Origin: an uncultured Anaeroplasmataceae bacterium
GTDB lineage: Bacteria; Bacillota_I; Bacilli_A; Acholeplasmatales; Anaeroplasmataceae
Length of the DNA: 64,000 bases
Reading direction: 5' to 3'
Assembly (NCBI GenBank): GCA_947589245.1
Contig: CANQBD010000002.1
Coordinates: 27,680 to 91,679 of the forward strand
The notes under the pieces are model-generated. The model was not told the DNA's origin and searched no databases. It was given only the letters and a program-made list of their open reading frames with translations. Positions 35,178-44,408 of the stretch are shown here, piece by piece (the first letter of the stretch is position 1; every line of letters starts with the position of its first letter). The position numbers were made by a program, and so were the translations under genes.

Positions 35178-36656
35178 TTATAATACTACTCCATCCTTGA
35201 AAATTGAAATTTCACGGAAGTTATTTTGTTCATTTTTAGCTTGTTTTTTACCTGAGGCAATATCACAAATTAAATCGATAAAATCTTCTAATAATTGGTT
35301 CATATCCTTTTTATCAACTAAATCACCAGCATTATAATCAATCCAATTTGATTTATGAGTTGCTAAAGTTGTATTAGTAGCAATTTTAACAGTTGGAATG
35401 AAACCACCAAATGGGGTACCACGACCAGTTGTAAACAAAACCATTTGACAACCACTACAACCCAATGTTGTTGTTGCTACTAAATCATTACCAGGTGTAC
35501 AAAGTAAATTTAAACCATTAGTTTTAATTCTTTGACCCATCTTTAAAACATCTTGCACAACTGCGGCACCGGCTTTTTGTGTACAGCCTAATGACTTATC
35601 CTCTAAGGTTGTAATACCACCCTTTTTATTACCTGGAGATGGGTTGTCATAAATAACCTGATTATGACTCTTAAAATAAATCTTAAATTCATTAATTAAA
35701 TCAACTATTTTATCAAATGTTGGACGATCCTTTGCTCTAGCCATTAATAATTTTTCAGCACCAAACATTTCAGGAACCTCGCCCAAAACTGTAGTTGCAC
35801 CATTAACTGACAAAAAATCAGAGAAACGACCTAGTAATGGATTAGCTGTTATGCCACTCATACCATCAGAACCACCACATTTAAGACCAATACGTAAGAC
35901 TGATAGTGGCTTAGTAACACGCTTATCATTTTTCATTTGATCGTAAAGTTCTTTTAATAATTTAGTTCCTTCTTCAACTTCATCTTCTACTTCTTGAGCA
36001 ATAAGAAATCTTGTTCTAGAGGCATCATAATCACCTAAAGTTTCTTTAAAAGTTGAAACTAAATTTTCTTCACAACCTAAACCTAAAACTAAAACACCAC
36101 CAGCATTTGGATGCTTAACCATATCTTGTAAAAGAGTCCTAGTAAGCTCCAAATCACTCCCCATTTGACTACAACCAAAAGGATGCTGAAATGTATAGAC
36201 ACCATCAATTTTAGAAGTATCATATTTAGCTTTAAAATTTTCAATTATATCCTTAGCCATACCAGAAACACAGCCAACAGTTTGGATAATCCATAATTCA
36301 TTTCTAATACCATATTCACCAGTAGAACGCTCATATACATCGACTGTACGATCTGATTTATAGCCTAAAACCTCTGGATAATTTGGTTCGTACGAATACT
36401 CAATAACATCATCAAGGTTTGTGGCAACATTATGAGTATGAACATGCTCACCAACTTTAATATCAGTAGTGGCATGCCCAATAGGTGAACCATATTTGAT
36501 AACATTTTCACCTTTTTTAATGGCTTTTAAAGCCACCTTATGAGCTTGAGGGATATCTTCCAATAAAACAACACCCTCAACTTTTTCACCTTTTTTAAAC
36601 GGTCTTAATACTACTGCTACATTATCAAATTGATTAATGACAATATAATCTTTCAT
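35178..36656 (-). CDS. uxaA: Altronate dehydratase
   Basis: Dehydrates D-altronate to 2-keto-3-deoxygluconate. The 492-residue protein has the N-terminal SAF-like domain (GHATTDIKVGEHVHTHNV) and the large UxaA domain with QHPFGCSQMG, LGLGCEENL, GLKCGGSDGMSGITANP, CTPGNDLVATTTLGCSGCQM and FTTGRGTPFGG. The cysteines around these motifs are expected iron ligands. Second gene of the operon, with AGGAAATATT before the ATG. Confidence 0.96.
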   Translation of the reverse strand: MKDYIVINQFDNVAVVLRPFKKGEKVEGVVLLEDIPQAHKVALKAIKKGENVIKYGSPIGHATTDIKVGEHVHTHNVATNLDDVIEYSYEPNYPEVLGYKSDRTVDVYERSTGEYGIRNELWIIQTVGCVSGMAKDIIENFKAKYDTSKIDGVYTFQHPFGCSQMGSDLELTRTLLQDMVKHPNAGGVLVLGLGCEENLVSTFKETLGDYDASRTRFLIAQEVEDEVEEGTKLLKELYDQMKNDKRVTKPLSVLRIGLKCGGSDGMSGITANPLLGRFSDFLSVNGATTVLGEVPEMFGAEKLLMARAKDRPTFDKIVDLINEFKIYFKSHNQVIYDNPSPGNKKGGITTLEDKSLGCTQKAGAAVVQDVLKMGQRIKTNGLNLLCTPGNDLVATTTLGCSGCQMVLFTTGRGTPFGGFIPTVKIATNTTLATHKSNWIDYNAGDLVDKKDMNQLLEDFIDLICDIASGKKQAKNEQNNFREISIFKDGVVL

Positions 36657-36667
36657 AATATTTCCTC

Positions 36668-38125
36668 TTATTTTACCATTTTAGCTAATGCTTCACGCAT
36701 TGATGTAGATGTAATTTCATATAAACAATCAGCTACATAATCAAGTACACCATCAAATTTAGTTAAATCAGTTTCCCAATGACTTTCAAGACTTAAAACA
36801 TGTTTAGCAATCTTCTTACAAGCAGCTTTGCTACCATCAAAGCCTGCCCATAATTCTTTAAACATATCAAGAGCCCAAGCATCATCAGCTAATTTAATAT
36901 CCTCTGTTCCTCTTTTACCTCTATAAAAAACAATTAAAGCTGCTAAACTGAATAATGAATGATCAGGGAAATGCTTTAAATCCTCTAAATTTTGTAAAAC
37001 AGAAGGTAAAATTCTTGTCTTATATTTTGTAACTGAATTTAAAGCAATACTCATAAGCTCATGACGAACAAATGGATTACCGTAACGTTCTAATACACTT
37101 TTAGCATAGCTATCCATTTGATCTCTTGGAATATTAATTGTTGGTACAACTTCATTAAAAATAAAATCTAAAACGAATTTATTTAATTGCTTGTCCTCAA
37201 TTGTTTCTCTAACAGTGTCAATGCCAGAAAGATAAGAAACAGGAACCAAGCAAGTATGAGAACCATTTAAAATCTTAACCTTTCTTTCTTTGTAAGGTTT
37301 AATAGAATCAACAAATAAAACATTAAGACCAGCTTTTTTAGTTGGAAGCTTTTTCTCTAAATCCTTAACTGTCTTACCATCAATAACCCATAAATGAAAA
37401 ATTTCACCAACAACCATATTGTTGTCAACATAACCTAATTGTTCACATAATTCCTTTTCCTCATTACGTGGATAACCTGGAACAATTCTATCTACTAATG
37501 TATTATAATAACGGTTAGCATTTTCAACCCATGAAATGAAATTAGCATCCATTTGATTATGCTTTGCTAATTTAACTAATGTTTCTTTTAAGGTATCGCC
37601 ATTGTGATCAATCAATTCGCAAGGAATAATCTCTAACCCTTTAGATAAATCACCTTTAAAATATTCATAACGAGCTTTTAAGAAAGCAAGTAACTTGCCA
37701 GGAAAACTATTTGGCGTTTTTGTAAAATCAGTATCATTAGGATCAAAAGCAATACCAGCTTCAGTTGTATTAGAAATAATATATTCTAAATCCTCACTCT
37801 TAGCATAATCAAGATATTTTTGATATTCTTCAAAAGGATTAATAAAGTCCTCTAAGCAATCAATAACTTGATGAGTTTTAACAGTTTGACCATTATTTAT
37901 ACCTTGTAGATATAAAGTATATAAACCATCAGCTAAAGATAACTCCTTAACACGTCCAAAAGGCATTGGTTGTACTACTACTACACCAGCATTAAAATTA
38001 GCCTTTTTATTCATTGAATCAACTATCCAATCAATGAAAGCTCTTAAAAAATTTCCTTCACCAAATTGCATAATCTTGATAGGGTGTGTAACCTTTTTAA
38101 CAATTTTACTACTAATATTTTCCAC
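36668..38125 (-). CDS. uxaB: Tagaturonate reductase
   Basis: NADH-dependent reduction of D-tagaturonate to D-altronate. A 485-residue polyol-dehydrogenase family enzyme: IMQFGEGNFLRAFIDWIVD nucleotide site, ISNTTEAGIAF, PCELIDHNGDTL, VDRIVPGYPR, NGSHTC and ERYGNPFVRHELMSIALNSV. GTG start at 38125, nine bases after GGAGG. First gene of uxaBAC, behind a strong promoter with a perfect palindrome downstream of the start of transcription. Confidence 0.95.
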   Translation of the reverse strand: MENISSKIVKKVTHPIKIMQFGEGNFLRAFIDWIVDSMNKKANFNAGVVVVQPMPFGRVKELSLADGLYTLYLQGINNGQTVKTHQVIDCLEDFINPFEEYQKYLDYAKSEDLEYIISNTTEAGIAFDPNDTDFTKTPNSFPGKLLAFLKARYEYFKGDLSKGLEIIPCELIDHNGDTLKETLVKLAKHNQMDANFISWVENANRYYNTLVDRIVPGYPRNEEKELCEQLGYVDNNMVVGEIFHLWVIDGKTVKDLEKKLPTKKAGLNVLFVDSIKPYKERKVKILNGSHTCLVPVSYLSGIDTVRETIEDKQLNKFVLDFIFNEVVPTINIPRDQMDSYAKSVLERYGNPFVRHELMSIALNSVTKYKTRILPSVLQNLEDLKHFPDHSLFSLAALIVFYRGKRGTEDIKLADDAWALDMFKELWAGFDGSKAACKKIAKHVLSLESHWETDLTKFDGVLDYVADCLYEITSTSMREALAKMVK

Positions 38126-38147
38126 TTTTTAATTCCTCCATTTACAC

Positions 38148-38166
38148 TTTTCAATTATATTGAAAA
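38148..38166. promoter_or_regulatory. Perfect palindrome, operator candidate for uxaBAC
   Basis: TTTTCAAT-TAT-ATTGAAAA, eight-base arms with no mismatch, between the predicted transcription start and the uxaB ribosome binding site. A repressor here would block elongation. Uronate operons are commonly controlled by GntR- or LacI-family repressors, but no such gene adjoins. Confidence 0.6.
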
Positions 38167-38181
38167 TTATTTCTTAACCTA

Positions 38182-38210
38182 ATTTTACCATGCCATAAAA
38201 AAATAGTCAA
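38182..38210 (-). promoter_or_regulatory. Sigma-A promoter of uxaBAC
   Basis: TTGACT (38210-38205), 17 bases, TAAAAT (38187-38182), with TG before the -10. Confidence 0.75.
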
Positions 38211-38232
38211 CGAATTAATGAAAGCCCTTTTA

Positions 38233-39630
38233 TTAAACTTTAATTGTAAGCCATTTTCGAGTTTTAAAACGCCAAGTATTAAAACCAAATCGGATTGTTT
38301 GATCTATTAACATTCCTATCCAAGCACCATAAACACCAAGACCGATTGGATAACATAACAAGTATGAAATAATAGGTCTGATAACAGTTACACTTGTAAA
38401 AGATGTAATTGCAGTAAACTTAGTATCACCACTTCCTCTTAAAATACCTGTAATAACCCACTGAATATTTTGAGGGAATGTGATAAAGGCAGCAATGATC
38501 ATTATATTTGAAGCCAATAACATTTTTTGGTCTGTATCTGGCCGATAAAGGCTTATTAAAGGAACCCGCATGAAGATCATTAAAAGGCAAATAATTGTCG
38601 CAAAAGCAAGTGAAAGCATCATACTGACTTTTGCATAAACAATTGCTAAATCCTTCCTTTTCTCACCTAATCGATGGCCAACTACCGCCGCTGTACCTAT
38701 CGAAAAACCATCGGCAAGTGTAAACATTAACGAGTTCAAATCATTGCATATTCCATGAACATATATTGCTTCATCACCTAAATAATTTACAATTATGGCA
38801 AAAACAATAAAACCAATACGTAAGAAAAGTTGATCAATTAGTGCTGAAGGCAAAAGATAAAAGATAGCCTTTAAAGTTTTTTTATCAAAATGTATTAATT
38901 GCTTAAAGCTTAATTTTAAATATTTATTTGGCAATATAATAGTCAATATACATACTCCTAATGCCACTGCATTACCTGTTATTGTAGCATAAGCAGCACC
39001 AGCAATTTCTAGACGGGGAAAGCCTAAGTTACCTTCTATAAGAAGGTAATTTAAACCTATATTAACTAAATTGGCAATAAGATTTGTCACCATTGAAATA
39101 TTAGTTTTACCAATTCCCCTTTGACAAGCATTGATAGATAATCTTAATCCATTAAAAACAAATCCGGCAGCAATAATTTTTAAATATGTTGCAGCATATT
39201 CGATATTATTATCAGTAGCTCCCATCAGCACACAAAATTCTCTAGAAAAACAAGCAAAAATGATACTTAGTATGACACTGATTAGTAGAGATAATTTCAA
39301 ACCTTCATGCAAAGCCTTATTGACACTGACCTGATCTTTTTCACCATAACGCCGGGAAACGATTGCAGTTAAAGCAATATTTAACGCAGTTATAAAACAA
39401 ATCATTAAATAGATGGGCTGTTTAGTTACTGTTACACCAGCATTGGCATCATTACCTAAGGTTGAAACCATAATTCCATCAAACAAGGTAACTAGTGCTA
39501 CCAAAAATCCCTCAAGCATTGAAGGCCATACTATTTTCATAACATTTTTCGTTACTGTTAAATAGTTAGGAATGTCACCTTGTTTTTCTTCTTCTTTTAC
39601 CATTCTATTTGTATCAAAAATTTTAAGCAA
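38233..39630 (-). CDS. MATE family efflux transporter
   Basis: A 465-residue membrane protein with twelve hydrophobic segments and MatE repeats: IVWPSMLEGFLVALVTLFDG, GVTVTKQPIYL, ALNIALTAIVSRRYGE in the first half and the equivalent IGFIVFAIIVNYLGDEAI and GFSIGTAAVVGHRLGEKR in the second. Family members export cationic drugs or metabolites using Na+ or H+ gradients. The start is probably TTG at 39630 behind AGGTG; GTG at 39639 is inside that site. No regulator is adjacent. Confidence 0.85.
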   Translation of the reverse strand: MLKIFDTNRMVKEEEKQGDIPNYLTVTKNVMKIVWPSMLEGFLVALVTLFDGIMVSTLGNDANAGVTVTKQPIYLMICFITALNIALTAIVSRRYGEKDQVSVNKALHEGLKLSLLISVILSIIFACFSREFCVLMGATDNNIEYAATYLKIIAAGFVFNGLRLSINACQRGIGKTNISMVTNLIANLVNIGLNYLLIEGNLGFPRLEIAGAAYATITGNAVALGVCILTIILPNKYLKLSFKQLIHFDKKTLKAIFYLLPSALIDQLFLRIGFIVFAIIVNYLGDEAIYVHGICNDLNSLMFTLADGFSIGTAAVVGHRLGEKRKDLAIVYAKVSMMLSLAFATIICLLMIFMRVPLISLYRPDTDQKMLLASNIMIIAAFITFPQNIQWVITGILRGSGDTKFTAITSFTSVTVIRPIISYLLCYPIGLGVYGAWIGMLIDQTIRFGFNTWRFKTRKWLTIKV

Positions 39631-39648
39631 TTTAATCACCTGAATTCA

Positions 39649-40128
39649 TTATTTATGATAAGTTTCGTTATTATTAATCTTAAAACTGCGATAAAGCTGT
39701 TCCAATAAAATTACTTGCATAAGTTGATGAGGAAAAGTCATTTTAGAAAAACATAAATGATAATCCATAGTTTTAAGGATTTCCGAACCTAAGCCAAGAG
39801 AACCACCAATAACAAAAACTATATGGGAATTATGATAGCTAAAAATCTCATCAAGCTTGCCAGCTAGTTCAACGCTATCTAACATTTCACCACGTAAATC
39901 TAATGCAATTTTATAACTATTTAAAGGTAGAACTTTTAAAAGTTTAATAGCTTCCTTTGATTTTATCATTTCTAACTCTTTATCGCTGGGAGCTAAAATA
40001 TTTGCTTCATCACTAACACTTATAAATTCGATTTTACAATACTTGGAAATTCTTTTGGCATATTCATTAATAGCATCCTTCAAATATTTTTCTTTTATGC
40101 TTCCAACACTTAAAATTGTTATTTTCAT
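39649..40128 (-). CDS. rlmH: 23S rRNA (pseudouridine1915-N3)-methyltransferase RlmH
   Basis: A 159-residue SPOUT methyltransferase that modifies pseudouridine 1915 in 23S rRNA helix 69. AdoMet-binding knot FVIGGSLGLGSEIL and the C-terminal LMQVILLEQLYRSFKINNNETYHK are typical. It overlaps the walJ-like stop by four bases (ATGA). The walJ-rlmH order is common in Bacillota. Confidence 0.96.
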   Translation of the reverse strand: MKITILSVGSIKEKYLKDAINEYAKRISKYCKIEFISVSDEANILAPSDKELEMIKSKEAIKLLKVLPLNSYKIALDLRGEMLDSVELAGKLDEIFSYHNSHIVFVIGGSLGLGSEILKTMDYHLCFSKMTFPHQLMQVILLEQLYRSFKINNNETYHK

Positions 40129-40952
40129 AATTCAAATACCTCTGTTGCTAAAGGCGAAGTTACAACAAATTGGATTCTAGATGTATCAATACCGATATCT
40201 TGCATAACCTTTTTTCTAGTCATTTCAATAATTTCAGTCAAATTACACTCTTGGGAAATATGAGCATAAAAGACCAGCTTTGTACGTTCACCTATAATTT
40301 TAGCAAGTGTCACAAAAGCATCTTCATTAGAAAGATGCCCATGATCTGATAAAATACGCATTTTAAGAGCATAGGTTCGATCGGAAGCCATTAAAATATA
40401 TGGATCATGATTACATTCTAAAACATAACAATCAGCATTACTGATGATTTCAAAAAGGGATTGATGAACATAGCCAGTATCAGTTATATAAACAATACTT
40501 TCTAATCCATCAATAATTTTAAAACCAACCGGTTCTTTAGCATCATGAAAGGTTGGTAAAACTTTTATTATAATTTCATCCAAATAAATATCCTGATAAA
40601 GTATAGAATTAGTCAACCTATTTAATAATATAATATAGCCATTATTAAATCTACTTATAATTATCTTCTTTAAAGAGTCGTTTTTACTATTTAAAATGGC
40701 TTGATATGTGCCAGATGTCATATAACAGGTTAAATCACAATAATTCAAGATGGTTCCTAAAGATTTGATATGGTCTTCATGTTCATGAGTTATAAAAAGA
40801 GAATCGATATCCTTTAAAGCAACGCCAATATTATTAAGTTCTTGGACAATATTCTTTTTACTAATACCAACATCTATTAATATTTTATGGTCAGTTGCCT
40901 CTATATAGGTGCAATTACCTGTAGAACCACTAGCTAAAACCTTTATACGCAT
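40125..40952 (-). CDS. walJ: MBL-fold hydrolase of the YycJ/WalJ family
   Basis: A 275-residue metallo-beta-lactamase fold protein: LASGSTGNCTYIEA, the metal motif THEHEDHIKSL, FHDAKEPVGFKI, TDTGYV, LECNHDPYIL and SDHGHLSNEDAF. YycJ homologues are 5'-3' DNA exonucleases linked to mismatch repair and the WalKR locus; no walKR is present here. ATG at 40952 has GAGGTG upstream; the frame opens at GTG 40961 within that site. It leads the walJ-rlmH operon. Confidence 0.88.
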   Translation of the reverse strand: MRIKVLASGSTGNCTYIEATDHKILIDVGISKKNIVQELNNIGVALKDIDSLFITHEHEDHIKSLGTILNYCDLTCYMTSGTYQAILNSKNDSLKKIIISRFNNGYIILLNRLTNSILYQDIYLDEIIIKVLPTFHDAKEPVGFKIIDGLESIVYITDTGYVHQSLFEIISNADCYVLECNHDPYILMASDRTYALKMRILSDHGHLSNEDAFVTLAKIIGERTKLVFYAHISQECNLTEIIEMTRKKVMQDIGIDTSRIQFVVTSPLATEVFEL

Positions 40953-40978
40953 TTTCTTCACCTCAAAATGTCTTTTAA

Positions 40979-41007
40979 ATTATACCATATATCGACATCT
41001 TATGCAA
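40979..41007 (-). promoter_or_regulatory. Promoter of walJ-like-rlmH
   Basis: TTGCAT (41007-41002), 17 bases, TATAAT (40984-40979), with TG before the -10. Confidence 0.7.
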
Positions 41008-41017
41008 AGTTTATCAA

Positions 41018-41042
41018 ACAAAAAAAGCCGAATTATCGGCTT
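41018..41042 (-). terminator. Terminator of the YjcZ-like gene
   Basis: AAGCCGA, loop TAAT, TCGGCTT, then TTTTTG on the minus strand, 25 bases after the 30-codon gene. Confidence 0.85.
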
Positions 41043-41066
41043 AGTAATATAACAATGAAGGAAGAC

Positions 41067-41159
41067 TTATGCTAACCAAGCTGCACCAATAATGACAAGT
41101 AAAATGAATAATACTAATATTAAGGCATAGCCATATTCATTTGATCCACAGTTTGCCAT
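41067..41159 (-). CDS. YjcZ-like tiny membrane protein (30 residues)
   Basis: A complete small gene missed by length cut-offs. The protein begins MANCGSNEYGYALILVLFIL and ends LVIIGAAWLA: a Gly/Tyr/Cys N-terminus and a single C-terminal membrane helix ending near Trp. This matches the YjcZ/tiny-TM family of bacilli, mostly sporulation-associated, in which FALIVVLFILLIIVGA is typical. A strong GGAAAGGAGGTG lies before the ATG, and a clean terminator follows. The rest of 41160-41272 holds no other gene. Confidence 0.75.
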   Translation of the reverse strand: MANCGSNEYGYALILVLFILLVIIGAAWLA

Positions 41160-41272
41160 AGATGTGGCACCTCCTTTCCTTTCTACTTATATATTATGAA
41201 ATAATATAAAACAAATCAGTTTTAAACGCCTATATACTAGTTTAAATTTATTTTAAAAATGAAAGTTATTTA

Positions 41273-41301
41273 TTGCATTTTACAATTAATAGTGTTATTA
41301 T
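41273..41301 (+). promoter_or_regulatory. Promoter of the two large foldase-like genes
   Basis: TTGCAT (41273-41278), 17 bases, TATTAT (41296-41301), with TG before the -10. TTTACA-N16-TATAAC, shifted by a few bases, is an alternative. Confidence 0.6.
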
Positions 41302-41345
41302 ATAACGTGCTATGGTGTAAATTTTTAGTAAAAGGAGTATCAAAT

Positions 41346-44300
41346 ATGTTAAATGATTGGAAGTTTAAAATACGAAGATTGTTTTTAATTAGCACATTCT
41401 TTGTTTTACTTATATCTTTATCAGCTTGTACATCTGCTGGATATCCAGTTGGAAAGCTAGACACTGAGGAGGTTTATGCAAGAGCGGGTAACTTCACAGT
41501 AACCAAAGGTGAGCTTTGGAATGAACTAAGATGGAGTGCAAGTGACGTTTTAAATGATAAAATTGAAGAGGTAGTAATTAAGGATAGCTTTAAAAAGGTT
41601 GAATTAATCATTGAAAAGAGTTATGCCTCTTTAACTGATGATGAGAAAAAACTTTTTAGTGATGATTTTACATTAGAAGATTATAACGATTTATATGAAG
41701 AATATAAAACTCGGCTTGAAAATTATGTAATTGAAGACATCTATAATTTTAGTTTCAGCTCAACTGATTCATATGAACAAATTATTGATTTAGATGAATA
41801 TGCGGCTAAAAAGCTTATTTTAAAGTATTCTGATGAAATTTTATCTACTTATAATATTTCTAAAGTAAATGGTAAGACCCTTATTGAATTATGTAATGAA
41901 GCTGCTGCTGATGAGTCAAAGCGTGATAATTACTTTGAAATTGCTAAGAGTATTAAAGAACTTTATTATTCTTCTTTAGCTAAAGAATTAATTGCTTATG
42001 AAGTTTTAGATAAAGATATTAAAGAAGCTTATGATAATCGTGATACTGATAATGAAGATGATTTAGGTTATTTCCAAAAAACTGATTATACTTCCAAATT
42101 CAAGAGTGAATTTGCTAATCAACAAGATTTAAATTTGATTTTAATTCGTTTTTCAACAGAAGATGAATTTAATTCTACATTACGCTCCTTTGGCTTAAAG
42201 GTTTATAATAATACTTTAGTACAAATCATTAATGTTGATAATATTGATTGTTCTTTCTCAGAATACTGTACCTTCTACGATAATTTAACAACTAGTGACA
42301 TGAAGGACAGTGAAATCACTCAAACCTTAACTGAAGTTCAAATTTTAAAGCTTTATATTCAAATGTATAATTACCTATATGGTGGTTATCGTGATATGAT
42401 TTATGACCTTCAATATGCCGATCGTTTTAATAATGTCGATTTAAGAAGCATAACTGATGAAATTAGAAACGAAGTATATTATACTGAAGAAGAAGAAATA
42501 CAAGCTGTGGCCGACATTGCCAAATCTTTAAGAGATAATGCAGCCTCTTACAATGTTGATACTATCTTTACTAGAGAAGATATTGATGATATTGATTCAT
42601 CATTTAACACCTATCTATATGAAACATTAGATATTCCTTATAATTACGATGAAAATGATGATAGTATTTCATATTCAACTGCTGTTCAAAATTATAACAG
42701 TGCTTATTGGATTGCTTACAAATTAGAAGAGGATGAAAATCAATATTCATTCTATGATAAAAATACTGTAGATGATGATTTATACGATTATATTTCTGAG
42801 AATGAAGAACTTAAAAATGAAATTGAAGCTCTTTTAAGACAAGATAAGTTAACTGAAACTCAAATTAATTCTGCTATTACTGAAAGAACAAACGAAGTAA
42901 AAGTTAATATTTATGATGAGGCTATGGAAATTTCTTATGCTGTCTCAAATAGTGATTATTCTAAAACCTATGGTTCAGCTCCAAATTCTAACGTTATAGC
43001 TACTCTTACATATAATGATAAAACATGGAATTTGAATTTGGTTGAGGATTTAGAGGATGAAAATGCTCTAGATGGTGGTGTATTTGATACTTTAGAAATA
43101 TCAAATGGTATCACTACTGCTATTGATATTTTAAGTCGGAAAGTTATTAAAGAGACTAAAGCATATGAAAATACTATTGAAGATATTGATGATTATAAAA
43201 CTCAACTTGAATATGTTTTAACAGCCTTTTCCAATGATTATTATTCTACTAATGGTTATCCTTCTTCTATGGGTAAATACAACTTTATGATGGTTTATTT
43301 CCATACAGCTAACATTGATGATATTGTTAATAATAATTATCGTGTAAATGGTGCTGCTGCTAAGCTATTAACAAATTATAATTCTGATACTCTATTAAAT
43401 TTCTTTAAAACATATACAGATCAAATTTATGATAATTATTTTTCAATCAGCGGCCAAAGATTAATTGTCTATTTAGATGCTGATGATGACAATGTAAAGG
43501 ATGAAGTGACTGAGTGGTCAGATGCTCAAAAGGATGCTGCTAAGGAATTAGTATTAAAAATAAGTGATGAGCTTGCTTCTATAACTGGTTCTCACGCCGA
43601 TACTCTTACAACAATTGTTAGTGAAATTAATAATTCTGCAAGAGCTCAATTTGAAGATAATTTAATTGCTCCTGAAAACAAGTGGTCTAAATATCGTAAA
43701 TTAGGTTTGAATGTTGAACTAGAAACTATTTCTGCTTCTAATTCAACTACTGATTTAGATTTTAGATTAAAAGAAAGAATGTATGACATTTTCCATTCTG
43801 AATATTATAGTATTAACAAAACTACTCCTACTGAATATATTGAAGATTTAACTATTGATACAATATTAGAAACTGATGATGGCTATAATCTACTTCTAAT
43901 AACTAGTGCTGATTTCCAAACATCAGCTAAATTTACTACTGAAGATGATAAATTAGGTATCTTTGATTCCATTGATGTTTATTATAATGATGAATATCAC
44001 ACAATAACTGATATTTATAATGATAATGAACAATTAACATTAGAACAAATTAGATTATATGTTTTAGAATATGTCACAAATTCTACTTCTAATCTTACTC
44101 CTTCTACTATTTCCAATGCTATTACAAGTTTCTTATCACCTGTTTTAACAAGATACACTGGTGATGAAACTCAAAGAGATATTGTTATCTATTTAATCGA
44201 AACAAAAACTGATGCAAAGATTGAGTTCATAGGTCAAAATGATAGATATCAAACTATTTTAGATATTAATCACAAAACTGCTGATGATTATATTGATGTG

Positions 44301-44408
44301 TATTTTGAAAAAGATACGACAGAAACATTAAAAACATATGAAAATTGGTGGAAAGATCTACAAGAAATTGTTAGTGAAATCTTATTACAGGAAGGAGAGG
44401 ATGAATAA
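41346..44408 (+). CDS. Very large PrsA/SurA-like lipoprotein with a degenerate parvulin domain
   Basis: A 1020-residue lipoprotein. Signal peptide with lipobox SLSAC; the frame runs upstream of 41346, but AAAGGAG lies eight bases before this ATG. The mature start, VYARAGNFTVTKGELWNELRW, resembles the SurA/PrsA N-terminal domain. The body is acidic and helical. A parvulin-like core is recognisable by comparison with the next gene: QRLIVYLDADDDN in place of HIL (Q704) and DDGYNLLLIT in place of FGYH (N848), so both conserved histidines are gone. It should be a chaperone-like, non-catalytic partner on the outer face of the membrane; family assignment is by pattern. The stop overlaps the next ATG by one base. 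Confidence 0.65.
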   Translation: MLNDWKFKIRRLFLISTFFVLLISLSACTSAGYPVGKLDTEEVYARAGNFTVTKGELWNELRWSASDVLNDKIEEVVIKDSFKKVELIIEKSYASLTDDEKKLFSDDFTLEDYNDLYEEYKTRLENYVIEDIYNFSFSSTDSYEQIIDLDEYAAKKLILKYSDEILSTYNISKVNGKTLIELCNEAAADESKRDNYFEIAKSIKELYYSSLAKELIAYEVLDKDIKEAYDNRDTDNEDDLGYFQKTDYTSKFKSEFANQQDLNLILIRFSTEDEFNSTLRSFGLKVYNNTLVQIINVDNIDCSFSEYCTFYDNLTTSDMKDSEITQTLTEVQILKLYIQMYNYLYGGYRDMIYDLQYADRFNNVDLRSITDEIRNEVYYTEEEEIQAVADIAKSLRDNAASYNVDTIFTREDIDDIDSSFNTYLYETLDIPYNYDENDDSISYSTAVQNYNSAYWIAYKLEEDENQYSFYDKNTVDDDLYDYISENEELKNEIEALLRQDKLTETQINSAITERTNEVKVNIYDEAMEISYAVSNSDYSKTYGSAPNSNVIATLTYNDKTWNLNLVEDLEDENALDGGVFDTLEISNGITTAIDILSRKVIKETKAYENTIEDIDDYKTQLEYVLTAFSNDYYSTNGYPSSMGKYNFMMVYFHTANIDDIVNNNYRVNGAAAKLLTNYNSDTLLNFFKTYTDQIYDNYFSISGQRLIVYLDADDDNVKDEVTEWSDAQKDAAKELVLKISDELASITGSHADTLTTIVSEINNSARAQFEDNLIAPENKWSKYRKLGLNVELETISASNSTTDLDFRLKERMYDIFHSEYYSINKTTPTEYIEDLTIDTILETDDGYNLLLITSADFQTSAKFTTEDDKLGIFDSIDVYYNDEYHTITDIYNDNEQLTLEQIRLYVLEYVTNSTSNLTPSTISNAITSFLSPVLTRYTGDETQRDIVIYLIETKTDAKIEFIGQNDRYQTILDINHKTADDYIDVYFEKDTTETLKTYENWWKDLQEIVSEILLQEGEDE

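Noticed and set aside
38217..38232. TGAAAGCCCTTTTA as a cre site after uxaB
   Set aside because: It lacks the central CG of cre and lies at the MATE stop, downstream of the wrong side of the promoter.
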